Assembly (NCBI RefSeq): GCF_963662805.1
Contig: NZ_OY759855.1
Span: 1-64,000 of the forward strand
Reading direction: 5' to 3'
Length of the DNA: 64,000 nucleotides
From: an uncultured Cohaesibacter sp.
GTDB lineage: Bacteria > Pseudomonadota > Alphaproteobacteria > Rhizobiales > Cohaesibacteraceae
The notes under the pieces: model-generated
What the model saw: only the letters and a program-made list of their open reading frames with translations
The model's database searches: none
Told to the model about the DNA's origin: nothing
Shown here: piece by piece, positions 45,796-55,278 of the stretch
How positions within the stretch are numbered: position 1 is the stretch's first letter
Layout of the letters: the number at the start of each line of letters is the position of its first letter
Made by a program: the position numbers and the translations under genes

Positions 45796-45838
45796 AACGA
45801 GTGTTTGTGATATCTAAATGATTGAAACGAAGTGTTTG
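45796..45838. promoter_or_regulatory. Direct repeats between TDT transporter and LysR genes
   Basis: AACGA-GTGTTTG (45796-45807) recurs as AACGAAGTGTTTG (45826-45838), about 30 bases apart, near three helical turns. The copies lie in the short divergent region just before the LysR start, where a LysR protein would bind. Confidence 0.4.
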
Positions 45839-45848
45839 GAAAAACTAA

Positions 45849-46727
45849 ATGCCTAGCCTCAAACAATTGCAGGTGTTTGCCTCGCTGGCCCGCCATGGAA
45901 ATCTCGGAAAAGCGGCTGAAGAGGTCTGCCTCAGCAAGGGCGCAATATCACAGGCGCTCAGCGAACTGGAACGCCGTCTCGGCACGCCCCTGTTTGACCG
46001 GGTTCATCCGCATTTGCGGCTCAATGATCAGGGGCGGCTGCTCCAGCCATTGGCCGAGGAGATTGTGGATCGCGTCGGGGATGTCCGGCATCTCTTCGAC
46101 GGAGGAGGGGCCCATGTAGGGCGCTTGCGGATCGGTGCGAGCCAGACCATCGGCAACTACCTGCTGCCAAGCCTCCTTGCCGAAATGCATGAGACCGATA
46201 TCGCCGTCGAAATCCAGAACACCTATGACCTCTGCGAAATGGTGGGGCATTTCGAGTTGGATCTCGCGCTTGTCGAGGGCTGCAATCACCGCGATGATCT
46301 GGTCACGAGTGTCTGGCATGATGACGAGATGATGGTGGTCTGCGCACCGTCCAATCCACTGGCGACTGTTGGGCGGGTCAAGCCTAAAGACCTTGCGGGC
46401 TGCAACTGGATTGTGCGCGAGGAACATTCGGGCAGCAGGGAGCAGTTTGACCACGAACTGGTCCCCCTGATCGAGCCCTTGGGCAAAAGCCTCGAACTCA
46501 ACGCCCTCGAAGCGGTTCTGAATGCGGTGGAGAATGACCTTGGACTGACCTTCGTCTCCCGTCTGGCCGTCCGTCACCGTCTTCGCGAGACGAAACTGGT
46601 ACAGCTGGATCTTGGCAGAACCTTCTCGCGGCAGCTCAGTCTCGTCTGGCACAAAAGGAAATTCCACAACGCCCTGATGCGCAGCTTCATCGAGCGATTG
46701 GGCAATCTCGACAGCTATCCTGAATAA
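45849..46727 (+). CDS. LysR-family transcriptional regulator
   Basis: A 292-residue LysR regulator. The helix-turn-helix occupies residues 2-60 (LKQLQVFASLARHGNLGKAA, KGAISQALSELERRLGTPLF), then the effector domain with GASQTIGNYLLPSLLAEM near residue 95, typical of CysB/CbbR-like subgroups. It is divergent from the TDT transporter and likely regulates it. No ligand can be assigned. Confidence 0.9.
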   Translation: MPSLKQLQVFASLARHGNLGKAAEEVCLSKGAISQALSELERRLGTPLFDRVHPHLRLNDQGRLLQPLAEEIVDRVGDVRHLFDGGGAHVGRLRIGASQTIGNYLLPSLLAEMHETDIAVEIQNTYDLCEMVGHFELDLALVEGCNHRDDLVTSVWHDDEMMVVCAPSNPLATVGRVKPKDLAGCNWIVREEHSGSREQFDHELVPLIEPLGKSLELNALEAVLNAVENDLGLTFVSRLAVRHRLRETKLVQLDLGRTFSRQLSLVWHKRKFHNALMRSFIERLGNLDSYPE

Positions 46728-46860
46728 TTCAGTCGTGATCGACGTCGACAGGCTGTTTGTAACTGGGATCCCACTTGCTAAACAGATGTGGCTGTCGCAT
46801 GGTGTGCGCTGTCCGAGCCTCACATCGAGCGGGGCGCGCATCACCCGCGAAGGAGAGACC

Positions 46861-47874
46861 ATGAAGCTAGCAATCATCGGATTGGGGATGGCGGCTGAGC
46901 CACACATCGCAGCTCTTAAGGAACTCTCCGACAGCATCTCGATCTCCGGTCTCTATGTGCGCAATGCAGACCGGCGGCAGGCGGCTGCCGATGAGTTGGG
47001 TGTCCGGGCCTTTGCCAGTATTGACGCCATCGCCGAGGATGCGGACACCGATGCCGCGCTCATCCTGACCCCGCCCAACGCCCGCAAGGATATTGTCACC
47101 AAACTCAGCGCCGCTGGCAAACACCTGCTGATGGAAAAGCCTCTGGAGCGCAGCCTCGAAGCCTCCGTAGAGCTCGTGGAAATGGCAGAAAAGGCGGGGA
47201 TCGTAACGGGAACCGTCTTCCAGCATCGGGCCCGCTCGGGCTCGCGCTACCTCGCAGAGCTTCTGAGAGAGAAGGCTCTGGGAGACATCGCCATGGTCCG
47301 CACCGATGTGCCCTGGTGGCGGCCGCAATCCTATTATGACCAACCCGGTCGCGGCACCTTCTCGCAGGATGGTGGCGGTGTGCTGATCACGCAGGCCATC
47401 CATGTGCTCGACCTGATGCTCTCGCTGTGCGGTCCCGTCAAGAGCGTGCAAGCCATGCTGGCGACCACCGCCATTCATTTCATGGAGACTGAGGATTTCG
47501 CCACCGCTGGCGTCGTCTATGAGAATGGCGCGGTTGGCTCGATCTGCGCGACGACCGCTGGCTTTCCCGGTGACGCCGAGAGCATCCGCATTGATGGCAC
47601 CAAAGGGTCGGCGATCCTTGAGGCGGGCCATCTGACGCTGCGCTGGCGCGATGGTGCAATCGAGCAATTCGGTGAGGAAAGCGCCTCAGGTGGCGGCGGT
47701 GACCCCATGGCTTTCCCGTGCGCATGGCACAAGGACATCATCGCCAATTTCGCCGAGAGCGTCGCTGGCAAGGTCACGCCGATCTGCTCTTGGCGCGATG
47801 CGCTGGAGGTTCAGAAGCTGCTTGATGGCATGACCCGCTCAAGCAAGCTTAACGGTCAGCGAGTCACTCTCTGA
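46861..47874 (+). CDS. Gfo/Idh/MocA-family oxidoreductase
   Basis: A 337-residue NAD(P)-dependent sugar or inositol dehydrogenase-like protein. The Rossmann loop is LAIIGLGMAAEPHIAAL at residues 3-19 and the family EKP motif lies in LMEKPLERS near residue 97. Candidate catalytic residues fall in GGGVLITQAIHVLDLML near residue 180 (conserved Asp and His). ATG 46861 follows AAGGAGAG; the frame is open to 46735. It lies after the LysR gene on the same strand, but the 133-base gap leaves co-transcription uncertain. Substrate unknown. Confidence 0.88.
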   Translation: MKLAIIGLGMAAEPHIAALKELSDSISISGLYVRNADRRQAAADELGVRAFASIDAIAEDADTDAALILTPPNARKDIVTKLSAAGKHLLMEKPLERSLEASVELVEMAEKAGIVTGTVFQHRARSGSRYLAELLREKALGDIAMVRTDVPWWRPQSYYDQPGRGTFSQDGGGVLITQAIHVLDLMLSLCGPVKSVQAMLATTAIHFMETEDFATAGVVYENGAVGSICATTAGFPGDAESIRIDGTKGSAILEAGHLTLRWRDGAIEQFGEESASGGGGDPMAFPCAWHKDIIANFAESVAGKVTPICSWRDALEVQKLLDGMTRSSKLNGQRVTL

Positions 47875-47894
47875 GGAAAATGGCAGATCCCGGA

Positions 47895-48674
47895 TCAGGT
47901 CGCCTGAAGCCCGCGTGAACGGAAAATGTCGCGGGCAGCCTCGGCCTCATCCGGCGTTGGCGTGCGCAGATCCCTGAGCTTGTATTCCATGCCCAGCTGA
48001 TCCCATTTCGACGTGCCCATCTGGTGGAACGGCAACACTTCGACCATCTCGATCACATCACCAAGGCTGGCGACATAATCGGCCATCTTCTCGATGTCTT
48101 CCTTGGCGTCCGACCAGTCCGGCACCAGCACATAGCGGATGCGCATTTGCTTCTTGAGGCGCACCATGCGCTCGGCAAAATCAAGGGTTGGCTGCAGCGG
48201 CTGGTAGGTCAGCTCCTTGTAGCGGTTCGGGTCGATATGCTTGATGTCGAGCATGATCAGATCGAAGGCGTCAAACCAGCTGTCCTCGACATTCGTGTGA
48301 AGATAGCCCTGCGTATCGAGCGCGACATGGAGGCCAAACTTTTCCTTGATTGCACGGGCAGCCTCGCCGACAAACTCGGCCTGCATCATCGGTTCGCCGC
48401 CGGAGAAGGTCACGCCACCGGCAAATTTCAGAAACTTCGCATAGCCCTTAATCTCCTTCAGCACACCCTCGACATCAAGATAGGTGCCATTGTGGAGCTT
48501 CCAGGTGTCGGGGTTGTGGCAATAGAGGCAGCGGAACAGACAGCCAGACATGAAGAAGACAAACCGCATGCCTGGGCCGTCCACCGCAGCGCCCGATTCC
48601 ATGGAATGCAGAAACCCGTGGGCCGAGTGGGAATGGACATCCTGCAGATGGGTTTCGTGGATGCTGACGGTCAA
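47895..48674 (-). CDS. pflA: Pyruvate formate-lyase activating enzyme
   Basis: A radical SAM enzyme of about 259 residues that installs the glycyl radical on PflB. The [4Fe-4S] motif CLFRCLYC sits in FFMSGCLFRCLYCHNPDTWK, and GGVTFSGGEPMMQ is the SAM-binding stretch. No ATG lies ahead of the conserved N-terminus. TTG 48674 was chosen, with AGGAG eight bases upstream; TTG 48680 is the alternative with poor spacing. It is downstream of pflB on the same strand, separated by a hairpin. The activity needs anoxic conditions, which implies anaerobic growth. Confidence 0.92.
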   Translation of the reverse strand: MTVSIHETHLQDVHSHSAHGFLHSMESGAAVDGPGMRFVFFMSGCLFRCLYCHNPDTWKLHNGTYLDVEGVLKEIKGYAKFLKFAGGVTFSGGEPMMQAEFVGEAARAIKEKFGLHVALDTQGYLHTNVEDSWFDAFDLIMLDIKHIDPNRYKELTYQPLQPTLDFAERMVRLKKQMRIRYVLVPDWSDAKEDIEKMADYVASLGDVIEMVEVLPFHQMGTSKWDQLGMEYKLRDLRTPTPDEAEAARDIFRSRGLQAT

Positions 48675-48749
48675 GATCAAGTCTCCTGTTCAGTGGCTTG
48701 GATCTGGCGGCTCAGGGCCACCTCATGTCTTTGTAGATAGGTATGAAGA

Positions 48750-48777
48750 GAGCCGAAAAGCAAGGGCTTTCCGGCTC
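48750..48777 (-). promoter_or_regulatory. Intercistronic hairpin between pflB and pflA
   Basis: Bases 48750-48761 pair with 48766-48777 over 12 bases on the minus-strand RNA, with one G-U pair and a four-base loop. No T run follows. It probably tunes pflA level or protects pflB mRNA. Confidence 0.55.
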
Positions 48778-48830
48778 ATCCGAGTTCATCTTGTCGCGAG
48801 CCAGAGGCTCTCAGCCTGTAAGGCTCTGGC

Positions 48831-51086
48831 TTACATGTGACCGTGGAAGGTACGGCTCAGAACGTCCAGCTGCTGTTCGCGGGTCAGCTTGATGAAGTTC
48901 ACGGCGTAGCCGGACACGCGCACGGTCAGCTGAGGATATTTCTCAGGATGTTCCATGGCGTCTTCAAGGGTTTCACGCTGCAGCATGTTCACGTTGACAT
49001 GGAAACCACCGGCATCGGTGAAGCCGTCGAGGCAGTTCGCAAGGTTGCGGATCTGCTCGTTGTCATTGTGACCCATCGAGGTCGGCGTTGCAGAAGCCGT
49101 CCAACTGATGCCGTCCTGCGCATATTCATACGGCAGTTTGGCAACCGAAGCACCGGCAGCAACAAAGCCTTTCTTGTCGCGACCGTTCATCGGGTTGGCA
49201 CCCGGAGCGAAAGGCTCGCCAGCGCGACGACCGTCAGGAGTGTTGCCGGTTTTCTTGCCATAGACCACGTTGGAGGTGATGGTCAGAATGGACTGGGTCG
49301 GCATTGCATCGCGGTAGAAATAGGGCTGTGCGGAAATCTTCTTCATGAAGGCTTCGGTCAGCCAGACAGCGATTTCATCAACCGAGTCTTCGTTGTTGCC
49401 GAATGCCGGATATTCGCCTTCGATCTTGTAGTCGACGGCGAGGCCAGCTTCGTTGCGCACAACATGAACCTTGGCATGCTTGATAGCAGACAGCGAGTCA
49501 GCTGCGATGGACAGGCCGGCGATGCCGCAAGCCATGGTGCGCAGGATGTCGCGGTCATGCAGAGCCATTTCGATACGCTCGTAAGCATATTTGTCGTGCA
49601 TGTAGTGGATGGTGTTCAGAGCCTTGACGTAGGTCTTGGCCAGCCAGTCCATGGATTTGTCGAACTTGGCGAGCACTTCTTCATAGTCGAGGACGTCACC
49701 GGTGATCGGCTCCAGACCGTCAGCGATTTTCTTGCCGCTCTTCTCGTCAACACCACCGTTGATCGCATAAAGCAGGGCTTTTGCGAGGTTGGCGCGAGCA
49801 CCGAAGAACTGCATCTGCTTGCCGATGGCCATGGCGGAGACGCAGCAGGCGATGCCGTAGTCGTCACCCCATTTCGGGCGCATCAGGTCGTCGTTTTCAT
49901 ACTGGATGGCGCTGGTGTCTTTGGAGACCTTGGCGCAGAAATCCTTGAAGCCGCGGGGCAGCTGGCTGGACCACAGAACCGTCAGGTTCGGCTCCGGTGC
50001 AGGCCCGAGGTTGTAAAGGGTGTGCAGGAAGCGGAAGGAGGTCTTGGAAACCAGCGAACGACCGTCAAGGCCGATGCCGCCGATGGATTCGGTCACCCAG
50101 GTCGGATCGCCGGAGAACAGTTCGTCATATTCCGGGGTGCGCAGGAAGCGAACGATGCGCAGCTTGATGACCATGTCATCAATCATTTCCTGAGCTTCTT
50201 CTTCGGTGATGGCACCGGCTTCAAGGTCGCGATTGATGTAGATGTCGAGGAAGGTCGAGGTCCGGCCAAAGGACATTGCCGCGCCGTTCTGTTCTTTCAC
50301 GGCCGCAAGGTAGGCCAGATAGGTGAACTGAATCGCTTCGCGGGCGTTGGTTGCCGGTTTGGACATGTCGACGCCGTATTTCAGGCCCATTTCGCGCAGC
50401 TCTTCAAGAGCACGATACTGCTCGGAGAGTTCTTCACGCAGGCGGATGGTGTCCATGTCGAACACAGCATCGTCGATTTCGACTTTCTCGCTGAGCTTCT
50501 GGGCTTTCAAGAAGTCGATGCCATAAAGAGCAACGCGGCGATAGTCACCGATGATGCGGCCACGGCCATAAGCATCGGGCAGGCCGGTGACGATACCGGA
50601 TTTACGAGCAGCCAGAATGTCGGCGCTGTAAACGTCAAAGACGCCCTGGTTGTGATCCTTGCGGTATTTGGTCCAGATTTCATGAACGTTGGCATCGGGC
50701 TCGAACCCGAAGGCTTCCATGCCGCCTTCCACCATGCGAAGGCCGCCGTTCGGCATGATCGCGCGTTTCAGAGGTGCGTCGGTCTGAAGGCCAACGATGA
50801 TTTCAAGCTCTTCATTGATGTAGCCAGCGTCGTGCGCCACGATGGAAGTCGGTACGGCGGACACGTCAAGGACGCCAGCCTTGCGTTCCGCTTTCAGCAG
50901 CTCGCCCAGTTCATCCCAAAGCTGTTTGGTACGGTCGGTCGCGCCAGCAAGGAAGCTATCGTCACCATCGTAAGGGGTGTAGTTTTCCTGAATAAAGCCG
51001 CGCACGTCAATTTTCTCGCGCCATGCGCCTTCGGAGAACCCCTGCCAAGGATCTGCGACGATAGGCTTATCATTCATGAAGTTCAT
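48831..51086 (-). CDS. pflB: Formate C-acetyltransferase (pyruvate formate-lyase)
   Basis: A 751-residue glycyl radical enzyme that converts pyruvate and CoA to acetyl-CoA and formate without oxygen. The adjacent active-site cysteines are Cys414-Cys415 (IACCVSAMAIG) and the radical site is Gly726 in RVSGYAVNF, 25 residues from the C-terminus as usual. ATG 51086 has GAGG upstream; the frame opens 18 codons earlier. pflA lies downstream. With pyruvate carboxylase nearby this marks pyruvate as a branch point. Formate would need an exporter or a dehydrogenase; a possible dehydrogenase partner lies at the right edge of the window. Confidence 0.96.
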   Translation of the reverse strand: MNFMNDKPIVADPWQGFSEGAWREKIDVRGFIQENYTPYDGDDSFLAGATDRTKQLWDELGELLKAERKAGVLDVSAVPTSIVAHDAGYINEELEIIVGLQTDAPLKRAIMPNGGLRMVEGGMEAFGFEPDANVHEIWTKYRKDHNQGVFDVYSADILAARKSGIVTGLPDAYGRGRIIGDYRRVALYGIDFLKAQKLSEKVEIDDAVFDMDTIRLREELSEQYRALEELREMGLKYGVDMSKPATNAREAIQFTYLAYLAAVKEQNGAAMSFGRTSTFLDIYINRDLEAGAITEEEAQEMIDDMVIKLRIVRFLRTPEYDELFSGDPTWVTESIGGIGLDGRSLVSKTSFRFLHTLYNLGPAPEPNLTVLWSSQLPRGFKDFCAKVSKDTSAIQYENDDLMRPKWGDDYGIACCVSAMAIGKQMQFFGARANLAKALLYAINGGVDEKSGKKIADGLEPITGDVLDYEEVLAKFDKSMDWLAKTYVKALNTIHYMHDKYAYERIEMALHDRDILRTMACGIAGLSIAADSLSAIKHAKVHVVRNEAGLAVDYKIEGEYPAFGNNEDSVDEIAVWLTEAFMKKISAQPYFYRDAMPTQSILTITSNVVYGKKTGNTPDGRRAGEPFAPGANPMNGRDKKGFVAAGASVAKLPYEYAQDGISWTASATPTSMGHNDNEQIRNLANCLDGFTDAGGFHVNVNMLQRETLEDAMEHPEKYPQLTVRVSGYAVNFIKLTREQQLDVLSRTFHGHM

Positions 51087-51715
51087 ATTTAGGTTCCTCA
51101 CTGTGTAAACGAACGGAACGGGGGGCTCCGAATTTCGCATCAGCGGCGTACCGCTATTTAGGCAAAACTCCTCCCTGTCGGTCCGCCTTGGGCTGGCCGA
51201 TTGAAAGGGTGGAGTAGCCGGGATTCTGTTTGACTTCGGGTCTATGGTGTTAGTGCTTGCCGTTTTCCTCTTTCATAGTCCCGTATCATTTATTCCACCT
51301 TAGTATATAGGAAAGGCCACCCGCTTCGCAAACAATATGGTTCCAGAAACGCTTTTAAAAACCCTTTTGAATCAATGTGATAATAGCTGGAATGAGCGAT
51401 TTGCAGTATTTGCATAGCTCGAAGGGCCAAAAAACGTCAAAAAATGCATGCCGCAAGCACAATAAAACGCACAAAATTACTCTGTAAAAACACCTATATT
51501 TAAACGAGATCATCGCTCTACTGTCAAGTGACGGAATTTGAGGCCGGGAAAAGATGATTGTTGCTGAATTTCGAATATAGCATCTGCGGCACCTTGACCA
51601 ATCGCCTGTATCTTTGCCTAAGGGACTGGTTCCCGGCCCTTTTTGACTGTAGTGTCGGCCCATCCTTTTCTTCGCAGCGCGAAGACCTTCCCTCACCATT
51701 GACCCGGAGTGAAAG
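51087..51715. other. Divergent control region of pflB and alcohol dehydrogenase genes
   Basis: No gene in these 629 AT-rich bases. No full FNR box (TTGAT-N4-ATCAA) was found; TTGAATCAATGTGATAA near 51367 is only partly similar. Oxygen control is expected for pflB, but its site is not evident. Confidence 0.5.
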
Positions 51716-52876
51716 ATGCAAGGCTCGACCTTTGGCTTCCTGACTAGCAATGACATTCGATTCGGTCGCGGCGTGGCGAAACAGGCCGTGCCCGATATCG
51801 CCGCTCTCGGGTCTCCACTTCTGCTGGTTCACGGCAAGAATGGCGAGCGTTGCAGGTGGCTGTCTGCGGCGCTCGCAGGCGCCGGGGTCGAGATATGCAC
51901 ATTTGCCGTAGCTCGGGAGCCTGACATCTACATGATCTCGGACGGGGTGTCCCTAGCGCGTGCGGCCAAGGTCAAGGCGGTGGTGGCCTTGGGCGGCGGT
52001 GCCGTGATCGATGCGGGCAAGGCCCTTGCGGCGCTTGTTCCGGCCACTCGTCCAATGATGGACCATCTTGAGGTGGTAGGGCAGGGGCTGCCGCTCACCG
52101 AGGCTCCTCTCCCCTTTGCAGCGATGCCGACAACGTCCGGCACCGGGGCCGAAGTGACCAAGAATGCGGTGCTGTCCGTGCCAGACGCCAAGCGCAAGGT
52201 CTCTCTGAGGGATGCGCGCATGTTGCCCGATCTGGCTATCGTCGACCCGAGCCTCACCGATGGTTGCCCGAAACCGGTTACCCTCGCCAGTGGGCTTGAT
52301 GCTGTCACCCAGGTGATCGAGCCTTATCTCTCATCCAAGGCCAACTGGATGACGGACGCTCTTTGCCGCAGCGCGATTGCCTCGGGGATGGCCGCGCTGG
52401 TGCGCCTAATGGAGTGCGAAGACGAAGAAGCGCGTGACCAGCTTGCCTATACCAGCCTGTGTGGCGGACTGACCCTTGCCAATTCGGGCCTCGGGGCTGT
52501 GCATGGTCTGGCTGGCGTTCTGGGGGGCGTGACACTGGCTGCCCATGGGGCCTTGTGCGGCACCTTGCTACCTCACGTGCTGACGTATAATGAGCGCAAG
52601 CTTCAGCAGGCGGAAGGATACGAGGAAAGCCTTGCCCGCATCAACGACGTGCGCGGCTGGCTGGCTCTGGCCCTTGACTGTACGCCAGAGCTTGCCTTCT
52701 CCCGCCTTGCCGACTGGTCGGAAGCGCAAGGCCTGCCCGGCCTGTCCGGGCTAGGTCTTCAGCCGAACGACATTGCGACTGTCGCCGAAGCGTCCGTGTC
52801 CTCCTCATCCATGAAGGGCAATCCGATCCCCCTCACGACGGTGGAACTCGAAGCCATCATGAAAGACGCGCTTTAG
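51716..52876 (+). CDS. Iron-containing alcohol dehydrogenase
   Basis: A 386-residue member of the group III (iron) alcohol dehydrogenases. The NAD-binding loop ALGGGAVIDAGKALA is near residue 90, PTTSGTGAEVTKNAV near 138. The metal region GLDAVTQVIEPY near 195 carries Asp but has Gln where FucO has its first His; two more candidate His ligands follow (GAVHGLAG and AAHGALCG). The Gln form also occurs in relatives. The start follows CGGAGTG. It may reduce aldehydes to alcohols during fermentation, in line with divergent pflB; its substrate is unknown. Confidence 0.85.
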   Translation: MQGSTFGFLTSNDIRFGRGVAKQAVPDIAALGSPLLLVHGKNGERCRWLSAALAGAGVEICTFAVAREPDIYMISDGVSLARAAKVKAVVALGGGAVIDAGKALAALVPATRPMMDHLEVVGQGLPLTEAPLPFAAMPTTSGTGAEVTKNAVLSVPDAKRKVSLRDARMLPDLAIVDPSLTDGCPKPVTLASGLDAVTQVIEPYLSSKANWMTDALCRSAIASGMAALVRLMECEDEEARDQLAYTSLCGGLTLANSGLGAVHGLAGVLGGVTLAAHGALCGTLLPHVLTYNERKLQQAEGYEESLARINDVRGWLALALDCTPELAFSRLADWSEAQGLPGLSGLGLQPNDIATVAEASVSSSSMKGNPIPLTTVELEAIMKDAL

Positions 52877-52904
52877 GTCACTCACTTGCTTCCGCGAGAT
52901 ACTG

Positions 52905-53735
52905 CTAGTGGGACATGAACACCGGGATCTTCGTTTCGCGGATCATCTCCGTGGTGACGCCACCAAAGATGTCCTGAGCGAATTTCGAATGCTCGAACGC
53001 GCCCATGACGATCAGGTCAGCCTCCAGCTCCATGGCGCAATCAAGGATCGAGATGGCAACGGATTTCTCGAAACCGCGATCATGGATATGCTGCGCTTCG
53101 ATGCCGTGGCGCTCGAACAGTTTCATGATGCCGCCGCCGGGATAGCGATCCACCGTATGGCTTGAGCCCACCGTCAGCAGGGTTACCTTGCTGTGCGGAT
53201 CGAGCAGAGGCAGGATATCGCCCACCGCGCGGGCAACGGTCCTGTTGCCGTCCCACGCGATCACCACGCGATCAACCCAACCCTTGGCCACGTGACCGTC
53301 TGGCACGACGATCACAGGGCGGCCGCTCTGAAGCGCGATGCGGTCCGGATAGGCAGCCAGAAACTCGTAGGTCTCATCATCGGGGTGAGTGCCGGTGACC
53401 ACCAGATCATAGGTCCGGGCAATCTCTGACAGGGTCATCAGCATGTCCGGTTCCAGATCGATGAAGTCGGACCGGTCTCCGAGCCCGCCTGCGCGCACGG
53501 TTTCATGGAAGCGTGCAATGATGCCTTTGATCTGTTTGAATTCGGCTTCCTGAACCGCCTTGTGAATCTCATCGGCGACAATGGTCACGATCCGCCGCTC
53601 CATTTTCGAGAAGCCGTGGCGCAGGATGCCCGTCAGCCAGGCATCATTGCGATGGGCAAGCATCATGGCATAGTCGAGGACGCTGCCTTTGTCCTGCTCG
53701 CCGCTGTAGGCACACAGAATATTCTTGATGGTCAT
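52905..53735 (-). CDS. Universal stress protein, tandem UspA domains
   Basis: A 276-residue protein with two UspA folds. The first begins KNILCAYSGEQDKGSVLDYA, the second near residue 153 with DRVVIAWDGNRTVARAVGD, and the closing pattern ADLIVMGAFEHSKFAQDIFGG (split before the final GG) corresponds to the G-2x-G-9x-G nucleotide region in modified form. ATG 53735 follows GGAGGA; the frame is open to 53867. Proteins of this kind bind ATP or AMP and rise under stress or anoxia; function here is not defined. Confidence 0.87.
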   Translation of the reverse strand: MTIKNILCAYSGEQDKGSVLDYAMMLAHRNDAWLTGILRHGFSKMERRIVTIVADEIHKAVQEAEFKQIKGIIARFHETVRAGGLGDRSDFIDLEPDMLMTLSEIARTYDLVVTGTHPDDETYEFLAAYPDRIALQSGRPVIVVPDGHVAKGWVDRVVIAWDGNRTVARAVGDILPLLDPHSKVTLLTVGSSHTVDRYPGGGIMKLFERHGIEAQHIHDRGFEKSVAISILDCAMELEADLIVMGAFEHSKFAQDIFGGVTTEMIRETKIPVFMSH

Positions 53736-54086
53736 GATCTTCCTCCTCCGTGTCGAGCGTCGCCCAGCTGGGTGTTCGTGCGGGTCGACCGTGCGCAAGG
53801 CGATCAGATCGTCCCTGATCAGGCGCAGCGACGCCAAGGGGTCGGATTTTGACAATGGAAGAGACAAGCGGCCATGCTAAGGGAAGCAGGCACATGCTGG
53901 CTGCCTGTGCTTTTGTTCGGGTCGTCCGGGAGAGGGGGTGGCAAAAGGGACTGCCGCCCGGTGGCTCACGGGCGGAAGCGCCAAGGCAGCAGGAGCGGTC
54001 TCACTTCGCCATTCCGTCATCCAACCCTTGAGATCAGGATACGCTTCAGGGCTGTTTCAGACAATGCGAACATAGTCATAGCGGGA
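53736..54086. other. Gene-free stretch between USP and EamA genes
   Basis: The 351 bases lie upstream of the USP gene and downstream of the EamA gene, both on the minus strand. The USP promoter should be here; no repeat or terminator was recognised. Confidence 0.4.
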
Positions 54087-54968
54087 TCAGTCCGCCTCGG
54101 CGACCGTCGTCTTGCTGCGATGGATGGAGTAGAGGCCGGCACCGACAATGAGCGCCGCTCCAAGGATTGTCGACCAGATGGGCAGCGTGCCGAAGACCAT
54201 GAAGCCGATGGGGATCGACCAGACGATCTGAAGATAGGTGTAGGGCTGGATCTCCACGGCCTCCACCAGCGTCAAGGCCTTGATGACGCAGAAATGTGCC
54301 GCCGTACTGCTGATGCAGGCGAGAGCCAGCAGGAACCAGTTGATCTGGTCAAGCGGCGGCATGTGCGGAATGCCGACGACGGTGCTCAACACCACACCGA
54401 CCAGACCGGCATAAAGAAAAGAGGTGAGGGCGTCGTCATTGCGGCTCGCGAGGCGCGTGAAGAGCTGGTATATGGCAAAAGCACTGGTAGCGCAGAGACC
54501 GACGAGGCCACCAACGCCCCAGATATTGCCGGTGGGTTGCATGATGATGAGCAGCCCGACCATGCCGATCAACAGCGCAGAGATCCGACGCCATCCCACA
54601 TATTCGCCGAGGAACACAGCAGCAAGCGCCGTGACGATCAGCGGGTGGACCATGATCAGCGTGGTCGTTTCTGCAAGCCCGAGCATGCTGAAAGTGATGA
54701 TGATCAGCGCGATCTCAGCAAACAGAAGCACGCCGCGGGCAAGCTGCAAGACCGGTCGTTTGGACTGGAAAGCGGCCTTGAAACCTTTTTTGCTCGTTGC
54801 GGCCCAGATCAGCGCAACGCAGAAGTGAAACCAATAGCGCCCCATCATGATGAACCAGACGGAATGATCCACCACCAGCGTTTTCGAGACGGCATCACCA
54901 GACGCAAAGATCATCGTGGCGAGAATGGCAAACAGGATGCCATGTGATTTCGAGGACAGGGCGGGCAT
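54087..54968 (-). CDS. EamA/DMT-family transporter
   Basis: A 293-residue inner-membrane protein of the drug/metabolite transporter superfamily, with two EamA repeats of five helices. Repeat one starts HGILFAILATMIFASGD and contains SMLGLAETTTLIMVHPLIV. Repeat two begins near residue 150 (VGGLVGLCATSAFAIYQLF) and contains VEAVEIQPYTYLQIVWSIPI. Such proteins export amino acids, nucleosides or toxic metabolites; no substrate can be assigned. Single gene. Confidence 0.85.
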   Translation of the reverse strand: MPALSSKSHGILFAILATMIFASGDAVSKTLVVDHSVWFIMMGRYWFHFCVALIWAATSKKGFKAAFQSKRPVLQLARGVLLFAEIALIIITFSMLGLAETTTLIMVHPLIVTALAAVFLGEYVGWRRISALLIGMVGLLIIMQPTGNIWGVGGLVGLCATSAFAIYQLFTRLASRNDDALTSFLYAGLVGVVLSTVVGIPHMPPLDQINWFLLALACISSTAAHFCVIKALTLVEAVEIQPYTYLQIVWSIPIGFMVFGTLPIWSTILGAALIVGAGLYSIHRSKTTVAEAD

Positions 54969-55278
54969 GATGCTAGGCTTTCCAGACGTGGCGCGAAAGA
55001 CAGGAAGGCGCTTTGGGGCGGAGGATGCGAGAACAGAAATTCTAGGATCCTACATCTGGATGCGAGAGTGTGGTGTAATTGTCAAATGAAAAAATGGCTT
55101 ATGCAACGACGTCGCCCGCCCGAGGTCTGAAACACCTCGCAGCGGTCGGCATATTCGCCAACTGGCCGGACAAGGGAAGAGGCAGGATGATTAGGCCGCC
55201 AGCCATGGCAAAAAGTCGGGTGCGGATCGCTCGCGACGGGCTAGCCGCCCGTGCGAAGTGATCCGCACCCGATTGTTC
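54969..55278. other. Gene-free stretch upstream of EamA gene
   Basis: These 310 bases hold the EamA promoter on one side and the large composite terminator of the formaldehyde dehydrogenase gene on the other. Confidence 0.45.
55210..55272 (-). terminator. Composite terminator after the formaldehyde dehydrogenase gene
   Basis: On the minus strand a 13-base perfect stem (55260-55272 with 55216-55228, GATCCGCACCCGA-type arms) encloses 31 bases that form a second hairpin (TCGC-ACGGGC arms at 55231-55241 and 55247-55256). A TTTTT run follows at 55214-55210. It begins seven bases after the stop. Confidence 0.88.

Noticed and set aside
48837..51092. 751-residue open frame antisense to pflB
   Set aside because: It mirrors pflB exactly, whose catalytic residues are all identified on the minus strand.
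51361..51385. Possible FNR box upstream of pflB
   Set aside because: TTGAATCAA lacks the four-base spacer between half-sites, so it does not fit the FNR consensus.
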